Assembly (NCBI RefSeq): GCF_948329515.1
Contig: NZ_CAOJCN010000005.1
Coordinates: 1-64,000, forward strand
From: Cohnella rhizoplanae
GTDB taxonomy: Bacteria > Bacillota > Bacilli > Paenibacillales > Paenibacillaceae
Length of the DNA stretch: 64,000 nucleotides
Direction of reading: 5' to 3'
Position 1 is the stretch's first letter. The number at the start of each line of letters is the position of its first letter. Under the pieces are notes generated by a model, which worked only from the letters and a program-made list of their open reading frames with translations, was not told the DNA's origin and ran no database searches. A program made the position numbers and the translations under genes. Positions 26,804 to 34,859 of this stretch are shown piece by piece.

Positions 26804-27175
26804 TTGCAAAAATATGCCTACTTCAGCCGGTTATGGCGAACCGCCGCGGTCCTCTGCTGCGTCGGTTCGCTCTTCCTCGCCGCGGCATGCGGCGGCCGGG
26901 AAGAACCACGGAGCGGCGCGGCTTCGGCAGCTCCGCTGTCCGGACCTGCGGATACAGTGGCGCTGTACCGAAGCAACTGCATCTCCTGCCACGGTACCGG
27001 TCTCGCGGGCAATATGGGAGCGGACAGCGACCTTCGCGCCGTCGGCTCCCGTCTCACCGAGGCGCAGATCGCGGCGCAGATCGCGAACGGCGGCGGGCTG
27101 ATGCCGGCTATGAAGGACCGCCTGACCGCGGAGGAGATCGGCAAGCTCGCCGCTTGGCTGGCTGCCAAGCAATGA
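26804..27175 (+). CDS. Membrane-anchored cytochrome c
   Basis: This 123-residue lipoprotein is a small class I cytochrome c. The signal sequence ends in the lipobox FLAAAC (lipidated Cys29). CISCH (residues 59-63) binds heme covalently, and a methionine in LMPAM (100 or 103) is the probable axial ligand. It resembles the small cytochromes c-550/c-551 of Bacillus (CccA/CccB), which carry electrons at the outer face of the membrane. The start is taken as TTG at 26804 with a GGGGG-rich upstream sequence; this start is less certain than the gene. Divergent from the AraC regulator. Confidence 0.88.
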   Translation: MQKYAYFSRLWRTAAVLCCVGSLFLAAACGGREEPRSGAASAAPLSGPADTVALYRSNCISCHGTGLAGNMGADSDLRAVGSRLTEAQIAAQIANGGGLMPAMKDRLTAEEIGKLAAWLAAKQ

Positions 27176-27232
27176 CGGGGATCGCGCTTCCGCTGCGACG
27201 CAGAAGCTCCCCGCAAGGCCCGAACATAATAC

Positions 27233-27265
27233 AACCGTCAGGAGACAGGTTCCTGACGGTTTTTT
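27233..27265 (+). terminator. Terminator after the cytochrome c gene
   Basis: AACCGTCAGGA pairs with TCCTGACGGTT and runs directly into TTTTTT. Confidence 0.93.
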
Positions 27266-27355
27266 AAGTTGCCGCCGCGATGCGGCCTTCCGCTTTACGG
27301 CAAGCGATCCTGCGCGCGAGCGATCCCGGCATCCGCGCCGTGAACGCTTCGCCTT

Positions 27356-27395
27356 GCGCCGCCCGGAAGCGCCGCAAGCCGAGCCCGGGCGGCGC
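27356..27395 (-). other. Strong GC hairpin beyond acpS, no U-tract
   Basis: GCGCCGCCCGG (27356-27366) and its exact complement (27385-27395) form an 11-bp GC-only stem 22 bases past the acpS stop. No T-run follows, so it is not a standard intrinsic terminator; it may stabilise the mRNA end or pause polymerase. Confidence 0.6.
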
Positions 27396-27416
27396 CACCG
27401 TGCTCGGCTGCTTCGA

Positions 27417-27812
27417 TTATTGGATCCGCTCCACCGTGGCCGTAGCGGCCGCCAGGCGACGCTCGTGCGTGATCGCCACGTGCACGCGGTAATCCCGCTC
27501 CGCCAGCCCGAGCCGCGACCAAGCCTCCGGCGAGAGCCGGCAAGCCGGCCGCCCCCGCTCGTCCGGCAGCACCTCGATGTCGCGGAATCCGACGCAGCTG
27601 CCGATGCCGCAGCCGAGCGCCTTCACGACGGCCTCCTTGGCCGCGAACCTGCCGGCCGCGAACTCCACCGCGCGGCGCGGCTGCATCTGCGCGTACCGCT
27701 CCAGCTCGCCGGCCGTGAGCACGCGCGCCGCGAACCGGCCGCCGCTGTCGTCCGCCAGCAGCCTGGCCATCCGCTCCATCTCGACGACGTCGATTCCGAT
27801 TCCCTCGATCAT
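27417..27812 (-). CDS. acpS: Holo-[acyl-carrier-protein] synthase
   Basis: This 131-residue enzyme moves the 4'-phosphopantetheine arm from coenzyme A to acyl carrier protein, which fatty-acid synthesis requires. The magnesium-binding aspartate is in GIGIDVVE, the conserved glutamate in RFAAKEAVVKALG, and ITHERRLA is the C-terminal motif. Standard length. It starts 7 bases after the nadE stop, so the two form an operon. Confidence 0.95.
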   Translation of the reverse strand: MIEGIGIDVVEMERMARLLADDSGGRFAARVLTAGELERYAQMQPRRAVEFAAGRFAAKEAVVKALGCGIGSCVGFRDIEVLPDERGRPACRLSPEAWSRLGLAERDYRVHVAITHERRLAAATATVERIQ

Positions 27813-27819
27813 CCCCGTC

Positions 27820-28629
27820 TTAAACGCCGGGAATCGCCTGGCGTTTGTGCTGCGTGCGCCGGTAATGCTTCTCGAGAATCTCCCGCGCCGCGTCCGGGAT
27901 CGCTTTGCCTTCGAGATAATCGCTGTTGTCGTCGTAGCTCACGCCCAGCTCGGCCTCGTCGGTCTGGCCCGCCCACAGGCCGGCTGTCGGCGCCTTGTCC
28001 ACCACGTCGGCCGGCACGCCGAGCGCCCGCGCCACCTGGCGCACCTGACGCTTGTTGAGCGAGCTCAGCGGCGTGATGTCGACCGCGCCGTCGCCCCACT
28101 TGGTATAGAAGCCCGTCAGCGCCTCAGAGGCATGATCCGTGCCGACGACCAGCAGATTGAGATCGAACGCCAGCGCGTACTGCACGACCATGCGCGTGCG
28201 CGCCTTGACGTTGCCCTTGCCGCCGCGGCTGATATGGCGGGACATGCCCAGCGACTTGAACGCGTGCTCGGTCTCGAGCGCGATCTCGTCCACCGCTTCT
28301 TCGATGTTGGTCTCGGCCTTATACTTCAGGTCGAACGCTTCGGCCACCGCATAGCTGTGGGCGATATCTTCCTGCTGCCCGTATGGCTGGAATACGCCGA
28401 GCGTCATGTATTCCTTGCCGGTCTCCGCGGTCAGCTCGTCCGTCGCGCGCTTGCACAAGCCGGCTGCCACGGCGCTGTCGACGCCGCCGCTGATCGCGAT
28501 CAGCAAGCCGGACGCGCCCGCCTTTTGCACGTATTCCTTCAAGAATCCGACCCGCTTCGCGATCTCCGCTTCGGGATCGATCGACGGCTTCACGCCCAAC
28601 AGGGAAATAATCTCTTCCTGCAAACTCAT
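27820..28629 (-). CDS. nadE: Ammonia-dependent NAD synthetase
   Basis: This 269-residue cytosolic enzyme adenylates nicotinic-acid adenine dinucleotide and amidates it with ammonia to give NAD. The ATP-pyrophosphatase P-loop is ISGGVDSAVAAG (residues 46-57), with GTDHASEALTGFYTKWGDG and KAPTAGLWAGQTDE as further family motifs. It lacks the N-terminal glutaminase domain, so it uses free ammonia. GGAGG upstream of the ATG at 28629 fixes the start; the frame remains open to 28680. Confidence 0.96.
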   Translation of the reverse strand: MSLQEEIISLLGVKPSIDPEAEIAKRVGFLKEYVQKAGASGLLIAISGGVDSAVAAGLCKRATDELTAETGKEYMTLGVFQPYGQQEDIAHSYAVAEAFDLKYKAETNIEEAVDEIALETEHAFKSLGMSRHISRGGKGNVKARTRMVVQYALAFDLNLLVVGTDHASEALTGFYTKWGDGAVDITPLSSLNKRQVRQVARALGVPADVVDKAPTAGLWAGQTDEAELGVSYDDNSDYLEGKAIPDAAREILEKHYRRTQHKRQAIPGV

Positions 28630-28714
28630 ATGAACGCCTCCATTCGGTTGTTCTTCTACATATGTAATACGGCCGCGCATCGCTGAAACAAAAAGCGCCG
28701 CCGCCCTCGCATAC

Positions 28715-28748
28715 GAAAAAGCCGCGGATGCGCAAAGTCATCCGCGGC
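28715..28748 (-). terminator. Terminator of the bacilliredoxin gene
   Basis: GCCGCGGATG pairs with CATCCGCGGC, and the minus-strand exit is TTTTTC. It lies 11 bases past the stop. Confidence 0.92.
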
Positions 28749-28758
28749 TGCGCCCTGA

Positions 28759-29193
28759 TTAGCGGCAGAAACGATCGAAAGCGTCGGTCAGATCGGCGGC
28801 GATATCCTCCGCGCTGCGGTTCTCGATCTGATGGCGTTCGATGAAGTGCACGAGCTCTCCGTCCTTCAGCAGGGCGATGGAGGGAGAAGAAGGCGGATAA
28901 GGCGCGAAGTACTCGCGAGCCTTCGCCGTGGCTTCCTTATCCTGACCCGCGAACACGGTGTACAGGTGATCGGGCAGCACTTCGTGGCGAAGCGCCTCGG
29001 CTACGCCCGGACGCGCTTGGCCGGCCGCGCAGCCGCATACGGAATTGACGACGACGAGCGTCGTGCCCTTGCTGTCCGGCAGCGCCTGCTCCACTTCCTC
29101 CGGCGTTCTCAGCTCCGTAATGCCGACACGGGTCAAGTCGTCGCGCATCGGTTGGACCATGTCCAGCATATATCGTTCGAATGACATCGACAT
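28759..29193 (-). CDS. brxA: Bacilliredoxin, BrxA/BrxB family
   Basis: This 144-residue thioredoxin-fold protein removes bacillithiol from S-bacillithiolated proteins after oxidative stress. The CGC active site lies at residues 53-55 (NSVCGCAAGQARPG), the position known for Bacillus BrxA (YphP). Full length for the family. BrxA and BrxB are hard to separate by eye, so the symbol is provisional. Monocistronic with its own terminator. Confidence 0.9.
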   Translation of the reverse strand: MSMSFERYMLDMVQPMRDDLTRVGITELRTPEEVEQALPDSKGTTLVVVNSVCGCAAGQARPGVAEALRHEVLPDHLYTVFAGQDKEATAKAREYFAPYPPSSPSIALLKDGELVHFIERHQIENRSAEDIAADLTDAFDRFCR

Positions 29194-29324
29194 GTCTATC
29201 CCTCGCTTTCGATAGAATCGCTATTCGGCGGGCATGCCGCTTACCTTATTATAGCGCGGCCATGCGCGAGCCGTCAAAAGCGGCGCGCGCCCGGCACGTC
29301 CCGGACCCGCCTCGATACCGATCC

Positions 29325-29453
29325 TTAAACCGAAGGACGATTGGGACCGTCGAGCTTCTTGTCGTATCCCGCCGACTCCGGAGAGGTTCCCTCTCTCGCC
29401 TTCGACGAAGCAGGCGCCTCCGAGCGTCCTTTTTGCTTGGGCTGCTTGGCCAT
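29325..29453 (-). CDS. Small hypothetical protein (42 residues)
   Basis: A 42-codon frame starts MAKQPKQKGR and ends DGPNRPSV. An AGGAGG lies 7 bases upstream of the ATG. The peptide is hydrophilic, rich in Lys, Ser, Pro and Gly, without cysteine or a membrane segment. It might be a small spore or stress protein, but I recognise no family. The strong ribosome-binding site is the main evidence that it is real. It is upstream of brxA on the same strand, 131 bp away. Confidence 0.55.
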   Translation of the reverse strand: MAKQPKQKGRSEAPASSKAREGTSPESAGYDKKLDGPNRPSV

Positions 29454-29516
29454 CGCTATCCCTCCTCCCGCCGCTTGTGAATGTATCGGAGGTAGTGTAA
29501 GCCGCAGGCGGTCCGC

Positions 29517-31187
29517 TTATTCGGCGGAGGCCCAGCAGGCATAGCCGCTCTTGCAGAACGACACGATAAACGTCGTTCCCTCGTCCACCTTGGACTGCAC
29601 CTCGATGCGTCCGTCGTGACGCTCCGCGATGCTGAGGCAGAGCGCGAGGCCGAGTCCCGTCCCCTGTTCCTTCGTCGTATAGAACGGTTCGAACAGCCGC
29701 TCCACCTTTTCCGGCGGGATGCCTTTGCCGATGTCGGACACGAGCAGCTGCACCCGATCCTCGAGATCGCGCGTCTCGATCCGCAGAACCCCTTTGTCGT
29801 CCATCGCCTCGAGGCCGTTGCGCGCCAGATTCAGGATCAGCTGCTTGATCTCCTTGCCGTTCAGCTCCAGCACGTCCTGCTCCTCGCAGAGCGCGAGCTC
29901 GACGGACTGGCCGCGCAGGTTCGCGTCCGCCCAGATGAGCGGCAGCATATCCTTGAGCACCGACTGGAGGCTGCTCGTCTCCTTCTCTACGATGCGGTTC
30001 TGGGCCAGCGACAAAAAGTCGTTGATGATGGCATTGGCCCTGTCGAGCTCCTCCATGACGATCCGGAAGTAGGAGCGCTGATCCGGAGGACTTCGTTCGT
30101 TGAGCAGCTGGACGAAGCCCCGGATCACCGCCATCGGATTGCGAATCTCGTGCGTGATGCTGGCCGCCATCTGGCCGACCAGGCTGAGACGCTCCATTTT
30201 ATCCAGCTCGTCCTTCAGCCGCTGCGTGTCGGTCACGTCCTGCGCGATGTAGACGACGCCTTCGGATACGCCCTTGGCGCCCTTCTCGTCGATGGATCTG
30301 GCCGTCGCGAGCAGCGTACGGCCCTGCATCTTGAACATCTCCGAGGATATCCCCTCGCCCTTGTTAAGAACCTTGTTGATGATGGAGGCGGTCGCGTCGA
30401 GACCCATCAAGCGGGCCAGCTCCGAATAATGCAAGCCGACGACGTTGTCGGCGACCCGCTTGCCCATCTCCAGCGCGATCTCGTTCACGTGCGTGACGAC
30501 GCCCTTGGCATCGATAAAAATGACGGCGAGGGGCACCATATCGAGAAATTGGCGCATACGGACCGACTCTAGTTTGTATTCGCGGGAGAGCTCCAGCAGC
30601 TGGGTCTGCAGACTCACGCGTTCGTAAGCGATTTCGATAAAATAGACTGATAAGTGGGGTATGAGGATGAGCGCGGTCAAGTACGCGACGCAGAGCAGGA
30701 CGAACTGCGCATCCCATTGCACCGAATCGTGGACGTAAGCCATGACGAGGGATGCCAAGAAGGAGATCGAAGCGAAAGACCACAGAAAGGCGATCGACCG
30801 CATCTTCGGCCCCCGGCCCCTGGAACGGAAGGTCGACGAGGCCTTGTACAGGACGATCATAAACAAGAGAAAAAAAACGATCAAGCCGACGATGACGCCC
30901 TCGTCCTCGACCGATGCGGCCTGCAGCAGAACATATGCCGCGCCGAGCAGCACCGCGAACGGGAAGCCCCCGTACAACGATGCGACGATAATGGCGACGA
31001 AGCCTAAATCAAGAATAACTGGGCCAAACTGTATCGTATAACAGTGGCCCAGGAGCATGCTGAAGCCGCTAACGATGCCGATGAACAGGCGGGAGTGCTT
31101 CAGTTGGCGCTGGCGGGTGAACCAGACCTGAAAAGTGCCAACGGGCAGCAGGGCGATTAGCACTTGAAGAAGCAGGCCGTTAACCAA
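29517..31187 (-). CDS. Membrane PAS sensor histidine kinase (sporulation-kinase-like)
   Basis: This roughly 556-residue kinase has an N-terminal block of about six membrane helices (about 1-195) resembling the 5TM region of LytS-type sensors. A PAS domain (about 210-325; AVIFIDAKGVVTHVNEIALEMG) precedes the HisKA and ATPase domains. The phosphorylated histidine is in SITHEIRNPMAVIRGFVQLL. N, G1 and G2 boxes are seen in LILNLARNGLEAM, DIGKGIPP and GTGLGLAL. The architecture resembles orphan kinases feeding the sporulation phosphorelay. No response regulator lies nearby, which fits that role, but it is inference. The start is taken as TTG 31187 after GGGGGG; an ATG at 31232 has no site. Confidence 0.87.
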   Translation of the reverse strand: MVNGLLLQVLIALLPVGTFQVWFTRQRQLKHSRLFIGIVSGFSMLLGHCYTIQFGPVILDLGFVAIIVASLYGGFPFAVLLGAAYVLLQAASVEDEGVIVGLIVFFLLFMIVLYKASSTFRSRGRGPKMRSIAFLWSFASISFLASLVMAYVHDSVQWDAQFVLLCVAYLTALILIPHLSVYFIEIAYERVSLQTQLLELSREYKLESVRMRQFLDMVPLAVIFIDAKGVVTHVNEIALEMGKRVADNVVGLHYSELARLMGLDATASIINKVLNKGEGISSEMFKMQGRTLLATARSIDEKGAKGVSEGVVYIAQDVTDTQRLKDELDKMERLSLVGQMAASITHEIRNPMAVIRGFVQLLNERSPPDQRSYFRIVMEELDRANAIINDFLSLAQNRIVEKETSSLQSVLKDMLPLIWADANLRGQSVELALCEEQDVLELNGKEIKQLILNLARNGLEAMDDKGVLRIETRDLEDRVQLLVSDIGKGIPPEKVERLFEPFYTTKEQGTGLGLALCLSIAERHDGRIEVQSKVDEGTTFIVSFCKSGYACWASAE

Positions 31188-31335
31188 CAGAAATCCCCCC
31201 GCACGATCGTCCTTAATACTAGAGCAATTCATTCTGATTAAAACATATAAACATTCCGCTTACAATAATAGGAATATAGTTTAGACTATATTATCGAGAA
31301 TTAAAACTGCGGTTACGAATCGGAGAGGAACGCGC

Positions 31336-32646
31336 GTGGAATACAATCTTAATAACCGAAATACGGAAAAATATAACATCCTTGTAATCGGCGGCGGATC
31401 CGCCGGTCTCATGGCGAGCATCGCGGCCAGCCGTTCCGGCGCGAGCGTCCTGCTGCTGGACAAGGGAGACAAGCTGGGCCGCAAGCTCGGCATCTCCGGC
31501 GGCGGCCGGTGCAACGTCACGAATGCCAAAGAGACGGACGAGCTGATCCGGCATATCCCGGGCAACGGCAGGTTCCTGTATTCCGCGCTGTCGGTATTCG
31601 GCAACCGGGATATCGCCGCCTTCTTCGAAGGGATGGGCATCCGGCTGAAGGAAGAGGACAACGGCCGCATGTTCCCGGTATCGGACAAGGCCAAGACGGT
31701 GGTGGACGCGCTCGTGCGCAAAGTGAGGGATCAGGGCGTGCGGATCGAGACGCATGCCCCGGTCGCCGAGGTGCTCTACGAGGACGGCAGGGTCGCCGGC
31801 GCAAAGCTCGCGGACGGACGCGTATTCCGCGCGCCCTCCGTCATCGTCGCGGTGGGCGGCAAGTCGGTGCCGCACACCGGGTCGACCGGCGACGGCTACG
31901 CTTGGGCCGAGCAAGCCGGACACACGATATCCGAGCTGTTCCCGACCGAGGTGCCGCTGACCTCCTCCGAGCCCTTCATTCGCAGCCGCGAACTGCAGGG
32001 CTTGTCGATGCGCGACGTCGCGCTCACGGTATGGGGAGACAAGGGCAAGCCGCTCGTCACGCACCGCGGCGACATGATCTTCACGCATTTCGGCCTGTCG
32101 GGGCCGATCGCGCTGCGCTGCAGCCAGTTCGTGGTCAAGCAACGAAAAAAGACGGGCGGCGGTCCGGTGCGGCTCACGCTAGATCTATTCCCGGACCTGA
32201 GCGCTGCGGAGGTGTACGACCGTACGTATGGCCTGACCACGGAAGAGCCCAAGAAGGCCGTCAAAAATATATTGAAAGGCGTTGTCGCCGAGCGACTGCT
32301 GCCGCTGCTCCTGGCGGGGGCCGGCCTGGACGGCGATACGACGCACGCCAATATCCCGAAGCAGGCCTGGCAGGGTCTGTCGGGGCTGCTGAAGGCGTTT
32401 CCGATCGAGGCCGACGGCACGTTGTCCATCGAGGAAGCGTTCGTGACCGGCGGCGGCGTGAGCCTGAAGGAGATCGATCCCAAGACGATGCAATCCAAGC
32501 TGATGCAGGGTCTGTTCTTCGCGGGAGAGGTGCTGGATATCCACGGCTATACCGGGGGCTATAATATTACGGCGGCGTTCTCCACCGGCTACGTGGCCGG
32601 GCTGAACGCCGCCGAGTACGCGGAAGCTGCGAGTAGCGAGGAATAA
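31336..32646 (+). CDS. NAD(P)/FAD-dependent oxidoreductase, HI0933/YtfP family
   Basis: This 436-residue flavoprotein belongs to the YhiN/HI0933/YtfP family, related to BaiN-type reductases. The dinucleotide-binding motif is VIGGGSAGLMASIAASRSG, followed by the signature LGRKLGISGGGRCNVTN. The C-terminal FAD motif is FAGEVLDIHGYTGGYNI. The physiological substrate is not established. The GTG start at 31336 follows GGAGAGG. It is divergent from the sensor kinase; its 3' end runs into repeat array A2, with no separate terminator visible. Confidence 0.92.
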   Translation: MEYNLNNRNTEKYNILVIGGGSAGLMASIAASRSGASVLLLDKGDKLGRKLGISGGGRCNVTNAKETDELIRHIPGNGRFLYSALSVFGNRDIAAFFEGMGIRLKEEDNGRMFPVSDKAKTVVDALVRKVRDQGVRIETHAPVAEVLYEDGRVAGAKLADGRVFRAPSVIVAVGGKSVPHTGSTGDGYAWAEQAGHTISELFPTEVPLTSSEPFIRSRELQGLSMRDVALTVWGDKGKPLVTHRGDMIFTHFGLSGPIALRCSQFVVKQRKKTGGGPVRLTLDLFPDLSAAEVYDRTYGLTTEEPKKAVKNILKGVVAERLLPLLLAGAGLDGDTTHANIPKQAWQGLSGLLKAFPIEADGTLSIEEAFVTGGGVSLKEIDPKTMQSKLMQGLFFAGEVLDIHGYTGGYNITAAFSTGYVAGLNAAEYAEAASSEE

Positions 32647-32664
32647 CATGCGGGTGCAAGGCGG

Positions 32665-32955
32665 TCTGCGGCGTGATAGCGGAACTTTTTTCCGCTATCG
32701 CGGATGCCAGGCGACTCTGCGGCGCGATAGCGGAGCTTTTTTCCGCTATTGCGGATGCAAGGCGGCTCTGCGGCGCAATAGCGGAACTTTTTTCCGCTAT
32801 TGCGGATGCAAGGCGGCTCTGCGGCGCGATAGCGAAACTTTTTTCCGCTATTGCGGATGCAAGGCGGTTCTGCGGCGCAATAGCGGAACTTTTTTCCGCT
32901 ATCGCGGATGCAAGGCGGCTCTGCGGCGCGATAGCGGAACTTTTTTCCGCTAATC
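32665..32955. repeat. Tandem palindromic repeat array A2 (51-bp unit, 6 copies)
   Basis: Copies start at 32675, 32726, 32777, 32828, 32879 and 32930, an exact 51-bp period. Each holds the palindrome ATAGCGGAA-N5-TTCCGCTAT with a T-rich loop. In copy 3 the stem extends to 13 perfect pairs. At one extension pair the copies read G/C, G/T, A/T, G/T and A/C, so pairing is only partly kept. The array fills the gap between convergent genes ending at 32646 and 32992. Confidence 0.93.
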
Positions 32956-32991
32956 GCTCATCCCGAGTCGGTTCCCGGGCGCTTGCTCGCC

Positions 32992-33390
32992 CTAATACGC
33001 TTCGAAATGGTTGTAGCTGCCATCGTCGGCATCCTCGTCTCCGGTCAGCGCGCCGGCAAATTCGTCTCTCCCGGTCCCCGCACCGACCCCGGTGCCGAAA
33101 TAGGCGGGATCCCAGTCCTCGTTGACGGTGTGCGCGGGAATCTGGAGCTCGTCCAAGGCGTAAGCAACAGCGGTCAGCTGGGCGTCGTCGGCCGCCGCTT
33201 CGGAGATCAGTTCGCCGCCGTGGCTCTGGGCGATCTCCAGCGCGCTCGCGAGATTTTCCCCGTCGACATGAATGTGGAGCCGGCCGACGCCATGCGGCTG
33301 CGGTTCGTACCCGAGCTCGTCGAGCGTGCCGCACGCCTTGTGCGCGCTGTCTTCGTCAGGGAATTGGAACATCAGTGCTCGGTAAGCCAT
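32992..33390 (-). CDS. Conserved-looking hypothetical protein (132 residues)
   Basis: An acidic, soluble 132-residue protein starting MAYRALMFQFPDEDSAHKA, with the start set by GAGGAGA upstream of 33390. The first 60 residues alternate strand and helix in a way that suggests a small ferredoxin-like fold (RLHIHVDGENLASALEIA). The C-terminal third is Gly/Asp-rich and probably disordered. I recognise no family. It lies 65 bases downstream of the EcsB-like gene on the same strand, so it may belong to that operon. Confidence 0.75.
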   Translation of the reverse strand: MAYRALMFQFPDEDSAHKACGTLDELGYEPQPHGVGRLHIHVDGENLASALEIAQSHGGELISEAAADDAQLTAVAYALDELQIPAHTVNEDWDPAYFGTGVGAGTGRDEFAGALTGDEDADDGSYNHFEAY

Positions 33391-33455
33391 TCGAAAAGTC
33401 TCCTCTTCTAGGTAGCGGATTGGAATGCTTGTAGCATATCCGCTCGCGGCCGGCT

Positions 33456-34859
33456 TCATGTAGCATCCCCGGCATCCGACCGCGATTTGCCCGCCAGCCT
33501 TAACGCGAGTACCGAAGTCGCGGCGCCGTTAATCCACCCTAGCAGCAGGTAACCTGCAGCCGGCAGCAGCGCGACCGCGAGCCACCAGAGCCCGCCGTAC
33601 ATCCATCCGGCATGCGTGCCGATCACTACGCACCAAGCCAGTCCGATCGCACGAAGGAGCAGCAGGCGACCGATGGCCCCGGAAGCGTCCCGCACATCAT
33701 CGCGCCACTCAAAGAGCGCCATGTATCGTTCCCCTCGCCACCTGCCCCACAAGCCGTTCAGCCAAAGCAGCAGCAAACCGCACATGCCGGTCCATGCGAT
33801 CGCCGCTAACCAGAGCGGGGACAGCCAGAGCGCGATCATGCCGAGAAAAGCGAAGTAGAGCAGCGTCCGCGCCGTCTCCCATTCCCGGAGCAAGCTGCGC
33901 AGCCAGAGCTCGGCGATCCGCAAAGGTTCGTCGCGGCGCCTAAGCAGCGGCTTCGGTCTGCGCAGCACCCAAGGCCTGCGGCCCGCGGGCGGCATCTTCG
34001 CCTGCTCCGTGTCGATCAGCACCCAACCGACGTTTTCCCCGTAGGCCCGCTGCTCCGCTTCAAGCTCGTGCGCGAACGTGCCCGATACGCCGAGGCGGCG
34101 CCACCCAAGCCCTATGCACGCCGCTGCCAATGTGGCAATGGCAACAACGGCGACGACCGGATCGTTCCGGCTTAAGGCCCATGCCGCCGACGATACCCAG
34201 GCAGTCATGAACGCCGCCCGCAGCGCCAGCAATGCCGCTACGCGGCGCAGGCCCTGCCAACGTCGTTCGGCCGCGTCGCGAATCGCCGTCCAGACAAAGC
34301 CCGACAGGCCGGCGGACAAAGCGAGCGCGGCGCCCGAGCCGAGGCTCCAGCCCGCCGAGTGCGCCAGAAGCGGCAGCAGTAATCCCGCCGCAGCGAACGA
34401 CACGGCCAGCCTTGCGGCCAATGTATAGGTTAGGCCCGCTGCCGTCATCCGCCTAACCCATCTGCCGCTCGAACGCAGGAACAGCCCGTCGCCGCGTTCG
34501 GCAAAAGTCCGCAGCCTGGCGCGCACCATGAGCAGAGCAAGGATCGCGGTCGGGGTCTGCGCGGGCACGCGGTCGATCCAGGCCGGCGGATGCCGCAGCA
34601 GGTCCGCGTACATCCCCCCGATCACCCACAGCGCCGGCAAGACTAGATAGAGCACCACGGTCCAGTCCAAAGTGAGGCGCCAGGCGCGAACCGACTTGAG
34701 CCAGAAAGCGCCGCAGCGCAGCAGGACTAACCTCATCGGACTATACTTCCCGTGAAGGCGTGCAATCAGGCTGCCGGCGGGCGGCGACGCTCCGGCGACG
34801 GGCTTCGCGGCGGGCGGCGCGGCGGGCGGCGCGGCTGCCGGCTTTGATGCGGGCTTCAT
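33456..34859 (-). CDS. EcsB-like ABC transporter permease
   Basis: This 467-residue membrane protein has about nine to ten hydrophobic segments (first near 60-80, LDWTVVLYLVLPALWVIGGM) and a Pro/Ala-rich N terminus. It resembles EcsB, partner of EcsA in Bacillus, whose loss affects protein secretion and competence. Its ATG overlaps the stop of the ATPase gene by an ATGA, so the two are coupled and should form one transporter. The frame open to 35450 is shadow inside the ATPase gene. The substrate is unknown. Confidence 0.8.
   Translation of the reverse strand: MKPASKPAAAPPAAPPAAKPVAGASPPAGSLIARLHGKYSPMRLVLLRCGAFWLKSVRAWRLTLDWTVVLYLVLPALWVIGGMYADLLRHPPAWIDRVPAQTPTAILALLMVRARLRTFAERGDGLFLRSSGRWVRRMTAAGLTYTLAARLAVSFAAAGLLLPLLAHSAGWSLGSGAALALSAGLSGFVWTAIRDAAERRWQGLRRVAALLALRAAFMTAWVSSAAWALSRNDPVVAVVAIATLAAACIGLGWRRLGVSGTFAHELEAEQRAYGENVGWVLIDTEQAKMPPAGRRPWVLRRPKPLLRRRDEPLRIAELWLRSLLREWETARTLLYFAFLGMIALWLSPLWLAAIAWTGMCGLLLLWLNGLWGRWRGERYMALFEWRDDVRDASGAIGRLLLLRAIGLAWCVVIGTHAGWMYGGLWWLAVALLPAAGYLLLGWINGAATSVLALRLAGKSRSDAGDAT

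Noticed and set aside
27356-27395. Intrinsic terminator for nadE-acpS
   Set aside because: Strong stem but no T-run on the minus strand, so recorded only as a hairpin.
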